Positions 50,001 through 58,163 of a stretch of 64,000 nucleotides of DNA are shown here, piece after piece (position 1 is the first letter of the stretch; each line of letters starts with the position of its first letter). Source of the stretch: Nemertoderma westbladi. Taxonomy: Eukaryota > Xenacoelomorpha > Nemertodermatida > Nemertodermatidae. Made by a program: the position numbers and the translations under genes. The stretch is taken from positions 1 through 64,000 of the forward strand of contig JAUCBJ010007417.1 of NCBI GenBank assembly GCA_032718475.1. Direction: 5' to 3'. The notes under the pieces were generated by a model. It saw only the letters and a program-made list of their open reading frames with translations, made no database searches and was not told the origin of the DNA.

Positions 50001-53000
50001 TCGAACCCACCCGGTTACGGTTTACTATTTCGTTGTGTTCTAGGTGTCCGGTCGAACCCACCCGGTTACGGTTTACTATCTCGAGGATTGCGTGGAACTC
50101 GTCGACTTTAAACCGCCGCCGCCGCGGAAGAAGGGCCGCGGTAACCGTGACGACGACGAAGACGAACCCGATCTGGAAGCCGTCGGAGAGGACGACGAGA
50201 ACCTGAACCTGATCGTGTCTGACGCGTACAAAGCCACGACCAAGTGGGCCGTCACCCACATGTCGGAGAAGGAGTTGAGTTTCGAGTTGATCGAGGCTCT
50301 TCTGCGGCACATCTCGAGTCTCAACCAACCCGGCGCTGTGCTCATCTTCCTTCCCGGGTGGTCCCTCATCCAGGCTCTCCTAAAACACCTCCAGGTTTGT
50401 TATTGTTATCGGTATTAACTTAAAAATATTTAAATTCAATCAATATTGGCAAACCATCAATCAGTAATCGATATAGTTTCTATATTTCACAAAAAAATTT
50501 ATTACTTAATTATTAAATTTATTTGCTTATTTTTTATTCAGTTTGGGACTTTTGGAAATGACCTGGTATAATTATTGTTCACCTTTCCTGGTTAACGTGC
50601 TACTACCATATTAAGTGTTAGTGAGGCTGAGCCCAACCGAATACAAACAGTAGTCAGTATAGTTCAGTCTTATGTTTAAATTTGTTTGAATATAAATGTA
50701 AATTTATTTTTGGTGTTTTTTACATTTACATTAATTCTTTTTTGTTTTACATTAATTGTTAATTTTGTCAACTATTAATTCGTTGTACGGGCAAAAAATC
50801 GGCCAAAAAATGTACATCCGTCTGGAGCAGGAACCGGTTTTTCTCAAAAAACCGGCCGAATAACCGGCACACCCCTCGAAGTAATTAATTACTAATTAGT
50901 AATTATAAAATAAAAATAATATAATATAAATAATATAATAATAATATAAACTAATATAAAAATAAATAAAATTAATTTGTAATTAATATTACAAATTAAA
51001 GATTTTGAATAAGTCGCATCCGCCGATTCTGTAGAAAGATGTAGAAGAGGAATGAATATTAATTAAACTTATACAGTAAACCTAACCTTTAAATGAATAT
51101 TAATTAAACTTATACAGTAAACCTAACCTTTAAATGAATATTAATTAAACTTATACAGTAAACCTAACCTTTAAATGAATATTAATTAAACTTATACAGT
51201 AAACCTAACCTTTAAATGAATATTAATTAAACTTATACAGTAAACCTAACCTTTAAATGAATATTAATTAAACTTATACAGTAAACCTAACCTTTAAATG
51301 AATATTAATTAAACTTATACAGTAAACCTAACCTTTAAATGAATATTAATTAAACTTATACAGTAAACCTAACCTTTAAATGAATATTAATTAAACTTAT
51401 ACAGTAAAACCTAACCTTTAAATGAATATTAATTAAACTTATACAGTAAACCTAACCTTTAAATGAATATTAATTAAACTTATACAGTAAACCTAACCTT
51501 TAAATGAATATTAATTAAACTTATACAGTAAACCTAACCTTTAATTAATTACCGAGTATATTTATATCGAATTAATTCTAAATCAAATGATAAATAATAA
51601 TATAATATTATTTGGTGGTTTGGTTACCAAAATAGTTATCTCTATCCGTGTAAGTAATATTTAATTAATAAATTATTGATTTTATTTTTTGCATTAATTT
51701 TCAGTCACTTTTATTTATTATTTTAATCAAACGAAAGTTTCCAAATTCGTTTCAATTTTAACACAAAAACTTCACTTACCCTATTATCCTATCGTAGTTA
51801 GTAAAATATTTGCAATTTGTTTAACAAATTTAACAATTTATTTATTTTTGTAGATAAAGGTTTATATTTAGTGGTTAAAGGGGAAATATAGAAGATTCTT
51901 TCTTACAGAATCAGCCTCCTTATTAACCTTTAGGAAAGCAACGGGCAGTAAAAGTTAAAAATCGCAATATTCGTTTCCGGTGTTGGGCCACCGGGCACCG
52001 GCTGCTATAGAAATTGGCTTTAAAGTCACTAAAAATATCAACAATAATAATTTATCTTATAGGAATGAAAACTGTATATATTTCATTTATTTTATGTCGC
52101 TGAAGAAGAAGATGTCTCAATAGCGCCATAATATAGTTTTTATAATGTATTATTGTTGCTACGTCTTTGCCGACTTTGCAAAGCTGTGCCCAACAATAAA
52201 TTAATAGTTTGTTATAATAGCATCTGTACTATATCATAATAATACATCGAACAATTAATAGTGACTTAGTATTAGTTTTTACCCTAAAACTGTACAGAAC
52301 TGCATCATATTCAACGTGCACCTGATGGGTTATCTCATTATGATGTTTTAGAAGCGCAAAATTTGTAGAAAATTATTGTTTGTTTCTGGAAATGGATTTC
52401 CCTTCACGGATTATTTCATAATTAATAATTATTTTTATTTCCGATAGGCTCACTCTTTGTTCGGTAACGGACAGATGTTCCGACTGCTTGCTCTCCACTC
52501 CCAGATCCCCAGACAGGATCAACGCAGGGTATTCGACCACACCCCTCCCGGAGTCACCAAGATAATCATATCGACAAACATCGCGGAATCCTCTATAACC
52601 ATCGACGACGTTGTCTTTGTTATCGACTCATGTAAGGCCAAGATTAAACTCTTCACGTCGCACAACAACATGACCAACTACGCGACGGTGTGGGCCTCGC
52701 GAACCAACCTCGAGCAGCGACGGGGCCGGGCGGGTAGGGTGCGGCCGGGTTTCGCCTTCCACCTGTGCTCGGCCGCGCGCTACGCCCGACTCAACGAGCA
52801 CGCAGTCCCCGAGATCCTCCGGACCCCGCTGCACGAGATCGCGCTCTCGGTCAAACTGCTGCGACTCGGTGACATCCGCGCGTTCCTCGCCAAGGCCCTC
52901 GAACCGCCTCCTATAGACATGGTGGTTGAGGCTGAAGTCACTCTCAGGTATAATTAGAAGTCCTTTATAATACCTTTATAAACTTATTGTAATTTTCGTT

Positions 53001-56000
53001 GTGCACTACCTAGCAAATTCGGCATCCAGGTGGGATCGAACTGCTGACCTCCAGGTTGGAAGTCTTTCAGCTGTAAACTCAGCAGATAAATGGTAGACCG
53101 GGGAAGTGGAAAACTATCTTAGTAATGTATGTCCGCAATTTACCTCAGAACTGTCAATCATCTACAGTCTATGTCCTCAACTCTATGATGTACTTCGCGT
53201 TCTTATCCTCTCGCTACTAATGAACTACTTCGCTATAGCTATCCCCGAAGGGAAATTATAATTAATAACATAACATAATGCTACTCTGGGCTATTATAAT
53301 TCGTTTGAAATGCGTACAGTTTTATACAGTAACAGTTGTAACACGGATATCGCAATAAACAAACCTAAGGAACAATTTGTAACTATGGTAACTAACGTTG
53401 GTAATGTTAAGTGTTATTATCGAATCTTTCATTGAATAACGAAAAGGGGTTATTTCTTTTAAATATACGACGGTTATTCGAAATTAAGCTGAGTTAAATC
53501 GGGAAGATTTAAACCAAGTTTATTTTCGAGAACGTCGTTTGTTTTGTAATAAAAACCGTAGTTTACAGGTTTAAACCGTATGCTTTAGGGGCTATAAATG
53601 TAAAAAACACGTCTGTGTTTGTAAAACCATGGTTATTTCCGAATGCTATAAAACTACGACTATTATTATTATCACCTTTAAATATATGAAGATTATTTTT
53701 TATTTATATTTTATTGATTTAAATTAACCCGCGTGGTTACATTTGAACCGCGGCAGTGATTATAAACTAATGATGTTGCAACACCAACTACACTAAACTT
53801 GCAACACCGTTTATTTTCTAAACCGTTTTTTCAGAGTGCCGGATAATCCTGGATCATATGGAATGGAAAAATAGTTTTATTCTTAAATTGATACTTTTTC
53901 GCTCGAAAATACCCCAAAATCGGGATCAAAAGGAGTACATTTTTTCCCTAGGGAAAAAGAGAACCCAGGATTGTATTGATTTTACTTTTTTTCGCCGAAA
54001 AAATCTAAATTAAACATGAGAAAATATTTTTGGATTTATTTCTTAAATTTTATGAGATGTGTTGAATGAGCTTTGAAGTAGAAAAGGTTTGCATGTAATT
54101 TGAGCAAAATCCATTGAAACACTCAAAAAGTTATTGCAACTTTAGTGTCTGCAATGCGAACTCCAAAACGGAACTCAATATCCATCCAATAGGGTTGGTG
54201 TGCGAAAAAATTGTTGGGCTAGAAACAATTGAATGAGGGGTAATAAGGTGCCCTCAATCGAGTGGCGGGGTGTGTTTTTTTGTAAAAACACGAGGAAACG
54301 TTCTAAATGGCGGGTTTAATTAAGCGCGAGACGGGAAGCCCATTGTGAAAATCGGCTGTGATTGGCTGCTACATATTACGCAGTACTTGATCTGATAACT
54401 TTTTATCTTGGTTTCTATGGATAGACATTTTCGATCGATTCAAAAACATATTAAATCTCAATCATTTTTCACACGTGGCTTATATCACTATATTATTTAC
54501 ATTGACTAAGGCAGCATCAGGAGTTGAAGAGCTAATCACAGTAAAATACTCAATGTTCAATATTTTATATTTTATTTTACTTTTTTCGCCGGGAAAAAAG
54601 TAAAATCATTGCAATCCTATGGGTTACTTTTTTTCCATCTAGGGAAAAAGGTGCCCCTTTTTCTCCCGATTTTGGTTTTGAAAACTAACACAATATTATC
54701 TCTACAATCAGACGATATGATATTAGACGGCGCTAACGCCGAGGATATTTTTCCCCAAGTAAACTAATATATAATATTTAAGATAAAAACGGAAACCACT
54801 CTTTTCATTAAATTTTCTAGCGAAATTCAGATATTCTGTCCTCGTGTGTTGAGTTTTCCACTCGTTGGCATTCTAGCACTCACTTCAATTTTGTAAAATT
54901 CAACCACTAAGACAGAATAGTTGAATTTCGCCAAACTGAAAATAAGTGAAAATATCGAATTTTCTTTCAACAAATATTTTTTTATAATAATAGTCTCCAC
55001 TCCACCACTTTTTTAAAAACATTTTACTCGAAAATTAAACAGGATTTACAAACTGTAACCCATTATTAATAATTATTCGATAATTATTCGAATAATTGTT
55101 TATTAAAAATTAACTTCGAATGGAATTCCATATTCTAGTTGTCTATGTTTGTTTGTTTCCAGGGAGATGAAGGCGTTGGACGTGCAGGATGAGTTGACGG
55201 CTCTCGGACGACTTCTCGCCCGGATGCCAATAGAACCGCGACTCGGGAAGATGGTCATAATGGGGAGCATCTTCGGTGTGGCCGACGCGATGGCCGTAAT
55301 CGGGGCGATGACCTGCTTCCCGGAGCCGTTCGAGAGCCCCGGCGAGCGACGCAAACTGACGTTCGCGCAGCGCGCCATGGCCGGAAGCCGGTGTAGCGAC
55401 CACGTGGCGTTACTCACCGCCTTCCAGGGATGGGAGGATGCGCGTACTGTAGGCGGCGACCGCGGCGAGGAGATGTACTGCGAGCGGAAGCTGCTGAATA
55501 TGTCGACCCTTCGGATGACCTCGGAAGCGGTGAACCAACTCAAGGATATCCTAATGGCCGCGGGATTCCCGGAAGAGCGGTTACTCCCCACGCAGTACAG
55601 CAACACCGGCCCCGACAGTAAACTCGATCTGGTCATCTCGTTGCTCACACTCGGTCTCTACCCCAACGTTTGTTTCCACAAGGAGAAACGAAAGATCATC
55701 ACGCAAGGCGGTCGACTCGCTTTGGTTCATAAACTCAGCGTTAATTGCTCGAACGAAGGCCGCGTATTTCCTTCGCCGTATTTCGTTTTCGGCGAGAAGA
55801 TTCGCACTCGAGCTGTTTCCGCGAAACAGATGACCATGGTGACCCCGGTGCAGCTTCTATTGTTTGGTTGTCGGAATGTGCAGAGTGAAGGTGGTCTCGT
55901 TCGTATGGACGATTGGTTGAACTTTCGGATGGAGCATAAGGAAGCCGCCAATGTTGTCGCTATTCGGCAGGTGATGGAGGACTTTGTGATGAGGGTTTGT

Positions 56001-56687
56001 TCGGATCCCGATATGTTGGCTGGGGATCTTGGGGAAGAAGATCGGGAGTTGTGCGAGGTGGTTCGGTTGCTGTCCCGGCCGAGTATAGGGGCGAGGAGTG
56101 CGGAGGAGGTGGGGGCAATGGGGGGCGACCAGGGGGGGCCGTCGGCGAAACGGATGCGGCCGAGTGGGGGTGTGTACGGGGGAGGGGGGTATGGGGGTGG
56201 GGGGTACGGGGGAGGGGGTGGGGGGTACGGGGGAGGGGGCTACCAAGGTAATAGGGGGTTTAGGGGTGGTGGTGGTGGTAGGGGTTACGACTTTGGTGGG
56301 GCGGCCCGTGGTGGGGGGTTTGGCGGCGGAGGGGGGCCCCCAGGGGGCTTCGATTCTGGATCTGGAGAGAGTTACTCGGGCGGTCCGTATATGGGCGACG
56401 GGGGCGCTACTGATGGGAACGCCGCCCAGAACGGAGGCGACGGCCGTTGGGGCGGCCCTAGGGGCGGTTCCTGGGCGGCCAGGCCGTCGTTACAAGGGAG
56501 CGGTGCCCCCCCGCCGGGTGGCCCAAGGGGGGGCGGACCCCCAGGGCCCAGGGGGTTCAGGGCTGGGCGGGGGATAGTTGGTGCTGGTCCCTATGGGGCC
56601 GATTTTGGGGCGAATAGGGGGGCTCCGCGAGGCGCCCCTAGGGGCAGTTGGCGGCACCAAGGATACGGTTCTAGCACGGGTTACTAG
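13179..56687 (+). CDS. DHX9: ATP-dependent RNA helicase A (DHX9/maleless), six coding exons
   Basis: Join 13179-14015, 31760-32114, 44413-44867, 50044-50394, 52448-52947 and 55163-56687: 4,023 nt, 1,340 residues. The product is a nuclear DEAH-box helicase that unwinds RNA duplexes and RNA-DNA hybrids. Domains in order: two dsRNA-binding domains (about 3-72 and 160-236), a Trp-rich [16 protein letters not shown] segment known as the transactivation region, P-loop GQTGCGKT (398-405), TQPRR, DEIH (498-501), SAT (530-532), STNIAE (about 708), QRRGRAGR (756-763), the HA2/OB domains ([10 protein letters not shown]) and a Gly-rich RGG-type tail. Every junction keeps frame with GT-AG ends. Length is close to the roughly 1,270 residues known for vertebrate DHX9. 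About 27 kb of intron is splice-junction-derived minisatellite. The coding sequence itself looks intact. Confidence 0.95.
14058..30350. repeat. 43-bp minisatellite filling intron 1 (~380 copies)
   Basis: Tandem units of the form CCATTGTGTCCCCCACTACT + TCTCTAACTCTATCCTCTATCT, with frequent variants (GTACC for TCTCC; GAAATCTATCCCCCCGCTC). The unit resembles the intron 1/exon 2 junction: positions 30,301-30,332 match 31,747-31,778 in 29 of 32 bases. The very first unit (14,058) keeps AGGTCCCATTG, as at the exon 2 start; most other units have lost the AG|GT. Large higher-order copies exist: about 21.8-24.9 kb recurs 3,769 bp later, 18.4-19.9 kb recurs 4,672 bp later, and 17.4-18.1 kb recurs 3,129 bp later. 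Short open frames inside it are by-products of the repeat. Confidence 0.97.
30351..31740 (+). mobile_element. LTR-like or promoter-bearing insertion in intron 1
   Basis: Non-repetitive 1.4 kb that separates the 43-bp array from its parental splice junction. It begins with two ~57-bp copies (CACCAATATTAATTGGTCTA…). It has a TATA box (CTATAAATAGGGG, about 30,546) and two ~97-bp copies (about 30,650 and 30,772, containing TCTTTGTTGCTGGATC). An AATAAA lies near 31,026. A TATA box followed about 480 bp later by AATAAA fits a solo LTR or a promoter-bearing element, but no TG…CA ends or target duplication could be fixed. From about 31,100 to 31,740 nothing recognisable was seen. Confidence 0.35.
31760..32114 (+). 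CDS. DHX9: DHX9 exon 2 (residues 280-397 plus one base)
   Basis: Acceptor TATCCCCCAG|GTCCCAG, phase 0; donor CTTAAAG|GTGTGA, phase 1. It encodes the Trp-rich [20 protein letters not shown] stretch and the helicase entry region, ending VVILK with one base of the next Gly codon. The first 19 nt of this exon and the intron tail before it are the apparent parent of the 43-bp array. Confidence 0.92.
32188..36196. repeat. 58-60-bp Walker A/splice-acceptor minisatellite, left block
   Basis: Roughly 65-70 tandem units. Each has an 18-nt intron tail CATCCGTTATTGTTGCAG followed by about 40 nt of exon 3 head, starting GTCAGACAGGGTGCGGTAAG and running to CCCCAGTA. Translated in the exon frame each unit spells [16 protein letters not shown], a P-loop. 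Units of 58, 60 and occasionally other lengths are mixed, so no frame stays open throughout. The CCCCCCAGTAC form dominates here. Every unit carries a consensus-like acceptor (TTGTTGCAG|GT) and donor-like words (GCG|GTAAGA, CAG|GTACCC). Confidence 0.96.
36220..37577 (+). pseudogene. LINE endonuclease domain, frameshifted
   Basis: The N-terminal hydrophobic segment (LIFIF … [11 protein letters not shown]) leads into GDIHPNPGP at 36,328-36,354, a 2A-like motif. Endonuclease motifs follow: [19 protein letters not shown], then after a single-base frame change at about 36,612 [17 protein letters not shown] and FSDHDYTI. The frame ends at TAA 37,575-37,577, yet the same frame continues afterwards into RT sequence, so this stop is a nonsense mutation within one ORF2. 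Confidence 0.82.
37578..38957 (+). pseudogene. LINE reverse-transcriptase domain, interrupted
   Basis: RT motifs include [43 protein letters not shown] and [10 protein letters not shown], then [15 protein letters not shown] frame shift near 38,735 breaks the thumb region. The C-terminal part runs to LNRAD, where the foldback element inserted, and resumes at 40,312. The short C-terminal piece ([20 protein letters not shown], to about 40,520) is the expected LINE end. Confidence 0.82.
38958..38966. repeat. 9-bp target site duplication, left
   Basis: CGAGCAGAC, repeated exactly at 40,312-40,320. Removing the element plus one copy rejoins the LINE frame. Confidence 0.93.
38974..39087. repeat. 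left tandem end of foldback element 2
   Basis: Seven units of GGACACTTCCCCCCC or close variants, with one interruption (GCCCAAGTA). Confidence 0.92.
39261..39495. repeat. 39-bp GC-rich minisatellite
   Basis: About six copies of the form TTGGGGGCTGCCGCCCCCAA + ACCCCCGCTTCTTTT. Each unit holds a GGGGGC/GCCCCC inverted pair, so each can form a hairpin. Confidence 0.9.
40190..40305. repeat. right tandem end of foldback element 2
   Basis: Seven units of GGGGGGGAAGTGTCC or close variants, inverse to the left end, with the matching CTACTTGAGC interruption. Confidence 0.92.
40312..40320. repeat. 9-bp target site duplication, right
   Basis: CGAGCAGAC, identical to 38,958-38,966. Confidence 0.93.
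40857..40890 (+). repeat. (GAAT)n 3' tail of the LINE
   Basis: About eight GAAT units directly after AATAAAAGAGTT, the usual short-repeat tail of CR1/L2-type LINEs. It marks the element's 3' end. Confidence 0.88.
40891..44412. repeat. 60-bp Walker A/splice-acceptor minisatellite, right block
   Basis: About 59 units, mostly exactly 60 bp, of the form TTAGTACATCCGTTATTGTT + GCAGGTCAGACAGGGTGCGG + TAAGACCACCCAAGTACCCC. It is more uniform than the left block and dominated by the CCCCTTAGTAC form; several units carry a 3-bp AAG insertion. The last unit's acceptor is the real exon 3 acceptor. Just before exon 3 the 60- and 63-bp units are in the exon frame without stops. Use of an acceptor one or two units upstream would therefore add extra P-loop units to the protein rather than shift its frame. 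Confidence 0.96.
44413..44867 (+). CDS. DHX9: DHX9 exon 3: helicase motifs I-III
   Basis: Acceptor TTATTGTTGCAG|GTCAGA, phase 1: G from exon 2 plus GT makes the first P-loop Gly. Donor ATAGAG|GTTTGT, phase 0. Encodes [60 protein letters not shown] and [11 protein letters not shown], the ATPase half of the DEAH core. The first 40 nt are the exon part of the minisatellite unit. Confidence 0.95.
44868..46813. repeat. intron 3 unique part with a diverged ~1.1-kb duplication
   Basis: A block at about 45,071-45,190 (GAGACCTGTTTTTCTTAATC … CAGAGACTTTG) recurs at about 46,170-46,280. A second block at about 45,590-45,850 (TATAAACTTAGTCATTTAC, TTTACAAGCCTCGTTACGCT, GCTCAAATTAAGC) recurs at about 46,595-46,790. 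The order and spacing indicate a tandem duplication of about 1.1 kb that has since diverged. A TAC microsatellite lies at about 45,400. No gene is present. Confidence 0.65.
46171..46401. mobile_element. 231-bp MITE-like inverted-repeat element
   Basis: Begins CTAGAGTTGAAACAGAGACC and ends with its reverse complement (about 22 bp, perfect). A further inverted copy lies just upstream at about 46,139-46,157, and a direct copy at about 46,346, so nested hairpins are possible. A TA duplication is compatible but not decisive. Confidence 0.5.
46814..50043. repeat. 51-bp splice-acceptor minisatellite of intron 3 (~64 copies)
   Basis: Each unit is 36 nt identical to the start of exon 4 (GTGTCCGGTCGAACCCACCC … GGTTTACTAT) plus a 15-nt intron tail TTCGTTGTGTTCTAG. 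So nearly every unit repeats the exon 4 acceptor exactly. Variants lack 7 bp (TTTCGTTAG|GTGTCC) but keep AG|GT. In the 48.5-49.3 kb part two 51-bp units and one 44-bp unit form a 146-bp higher-order repeat. The exon frame hits TAG once per full unit, so read-through inclusion would terminate translation. Long open frames on the minus strand follow from the unit being a multiple of three. Confidence 0.97.
50044..50394 (+). CDS. DHX9: DHX9 exon 4 (residues 550-666)
   Basis: Acceptor TTGTGTTCTAG|GTGTCC, phase 0; donor CCTCCAG|GTTTGT, phase 0. Reads [16 protein letters not shown], then a basic-acidic linker ([18 protein letters not shown]), [11 protein letters not shown] and [11 protein letters not shown], the start of RecA domain 2. 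Exon 4 is the parent of the 51-bp repeat. Confidence 0.94.
50395..51050. other. intron 4, left part
   Basis: AT-rich intron without recognisable elements, apart from a short inverted AACCGGTTTTT/AAAAACCGG word pair near 50,830-50,850. Confidence 0.6.
51051..51545. repeat. 41-bp minisatellite in intron 4 (12 copies)
   Basis: Near-perfect units AATGAATATTAATTAAACTT + ATACAGTAAACCTAACCTTT + A. Unlike the arrays of introns 1-3 it does not match the exon 5 junction. The right part of intron 4 (51,546-52,447) is AT-rich with nothing recognised. Confidence 0.95.
52448..52947 (+). CDS. DHX9: DHX9 exon 5: helicase motifs V-VI
   Basis: Acceptor TTTCCGATAG|GCTCAC, phase 0; donor CTCTCAG|GTATAA, phase 2. 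Encodes [62 protein letters not shown] and [11 protein letters not shown], then the winged-helix entry [16 protein letters not shown]-rich third positions contrast sharply with the AT-rich introns. Confidence 0.95.
53000..53110 (-). mobile_element. tRNA-derived SINE-like segment in intron 5
   Basis: On the minus strand a box-B-like AGTTCGATCC (complement of 53,033-53,042) follows a tRNA-like CTGCTGAGTTTACAGCTGAA segment and an anticodon-arm-like GACTTCCAACCTGGAGGTC. No full cloverleaf with CCA-end stem is visible, so a SINE head is likelier than a tRNA gene. Confidence 0.4.
53915..54680. mobile_element. non-autonomous inverted-repeat element in intron 5
   Basis: The left block (AAAATCGGGATCAAAAGGAG … TTTTTCCCTAGGGAAAAAG … GATTTTACTTTTTTTCGCC) is matched in inverse orientation at about 54,575-54,675. 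This gives terminal inverted repeats of about 90-100 bp around 550 bp without a reading frame. Edges are approximate and no target duplication was assigned. Confidence 0.5.
55163..56687 (+). CDS. DHX9: DHX9 exon 6 (residues 833-1340): HA2/OB and Gly-rich tail
   Basis: Acceptor TTTGTTTCCAG|GGAGATG, phase 2: AG plus G completes Arg. Encodes [20 protein letters not shown] and [11 protein letters not shown] (HA2), [50 protein letters not shown], and the OB-fold strands [20 protein letters not shown] and [10 protein letters not shown]. From about residue 1170 to the end is a Gly-rich tail with YGGGG and RGG-like groups, ending SSTGY. In this family that tail binds nucleic acid and carries nuclear-transport signals. 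The stop is TAG. Confidence 0.95.
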
Positions 56688-57477
56688 GCAACCAGTATAC
56701 TGGTTACTAGGCAGCTACAATGACTTATGATAACTCTGTTTCGCTTCATTGTTTGTCCACTTCTATAAACGTATTTTTGTTTTTTGCAATTCTCAACATC
56801 GTAGCTTAAGTGACATAAAATAACAATTTTTCAGTCTATAGATTTATCTAGAGAGATTTAGGGCCTTTCTGTAGTGCAATATTGCCCAGTGGGTTATGGG
56901 GCTTTACAAATAATCATCAGTCCCAACCCATTATTGGTTAAAGTGTTCAAAACTTCATCACCTAATAGAGTATAGCATGTCTTAAAGTGTGAAATAGTAT
57001 AAAAAAATAAAATCCGACACAACTCGACACCTTATGACACTTAAGTTACGACAAACTACTATGACTGATTTATGGATTGTCGATATGCAATTCTAGAGTA
57101 TTTAGTTCAATTCAACTTACAATATCCTAATAGTTACAAAAGTTGAAAGTTTAGTAATATCGTTGTTAGTTCGGTTTAATCTTCACCACTAAACATAACT
57201 TGTTTCCATGACATTTTGTGTTTGTTTTGTTTCCTTTTGAATTATTATATACGTAAAGAAAACATAACTCAGTTCCATTTTATTTATAATATACATCAAA
57301 CAAACCCACTACCACGTTGTTTTTAGAAGACATTGGGGGTGGTATGGGTGTCTTACGGGGGAGATTGTGTCCGCAGTTAGTTTTCTTTATTGATATAGCA
57401 TTGTGTCTCTTACAGTACAAAATTTAAAATGTTTTATTATTAAATTGTTATTTTTCGCAGTTCGCACGAATATGGGT
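56688..57477 (+). other. DHX9 3' untranslated region and flank
   Basis: AT-rich DNA without a reading frame. The first clear polyadenylation signal, AATAAA, lies at 57,006-57,011, which would give a 3' UTR of about 340 nt. Confidence 0.5.
57006..57011 (+). terminator. candidate DHX9 poly(A) signal
   Basis: AATAAA about 320 nt after the stop codon. It sits in an A-rich run, so chance is possible. Confidence 0.4.
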
Positions 57478-57800
57478 AGGTGTAAAACGCGGATCCGGAT
57501 CCGGATTCAGGATCCGGATACGGATCAGGACCCGGATTTGCGAGTGTAAAAGGCGGATCCGGATTTACATACAATCCGTAACTGAGTGTAATATGCGGAT
57601 TCTGAAATACGCAATCCGTATTGCAGTGTAAAACGCGGATTCATATATTTTGTGAATCCGGAATGGAGTGTAAAATACGGATTTACGTTAATTACCAAGT
57701 TTTGTTGGATCCGGAATGGAGTGTAAAACACGGATTTTCGTTAATTACCAAGTTTTGTTGGATCCGGAATGGAGTGTAATACACGGATTTTCGTTAATTA
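57478..57800. repeat. imperfect GTGTAAAACGCGGAT repeat cluster
   Basis: Six to seven units starting GTGTAAAA(C/T)(A/G)CGGAT and containing (AAT)CCGGAATGGA. The last copies are about 58-60 bp (with GTTAATTACCAAGTTTTGTT) and the left end is a run of GGATCCGGAT words. Confidence 0.8.
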
Positions 57801-58029
57801 CTGTTATGTTGTATGAATATATGGAAATCTATATAAACATTACGACATTATAATATTATTATTAGAACTTCATTATGTAGGTTAGCAACACATGCATACC
57901 GGCACCACAGTACTAAAGCACTATGACAGTATCAGACATATTGGTAGGCCTAGCCTAAACAACAATATAGATATGTAACAATCGCGGTACCGGTAAAGAT
58001 ATATATATTTTTTTTTTTTAATAACTACA

Positions 58030-58043
58030 CCCCAGTCGGGGTA
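58030..58043 (-). repeat. 3' terminal hairpin of LINE 3
   Basis: On the minus strand ACCCC-GACT-GGGGT lies about 10 nt before the poly(A) run. It may be the RT recognition structure, as known for some LINEs. Confidence 0.5.
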
Positions 58044-58163
58044 AAATGACTGTATATTAATTAATTTTAATTAAATACCATATAATATTATATACACCGA
58101 AATAACATGATAATTATTGAAGTCGATACAGTACAGTTTAGTTAGGCCTTAAATATTGATTTG

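Noticed and set aside
51051-51545. Intron 4 41-bp array as a fourth splice-junction-derived repeat
   Set aside because: The unit does not match the intron 4/exon 5 junction, so the rule does not extend to this intron.
44413-56687. Helicase exons 3-6 as a separate gene or pseudogene from exons 1-2
   Set aside because: All splice phases match, residues run continuously at every junction as in the DHX9 family, and no stop or frameshift is present.
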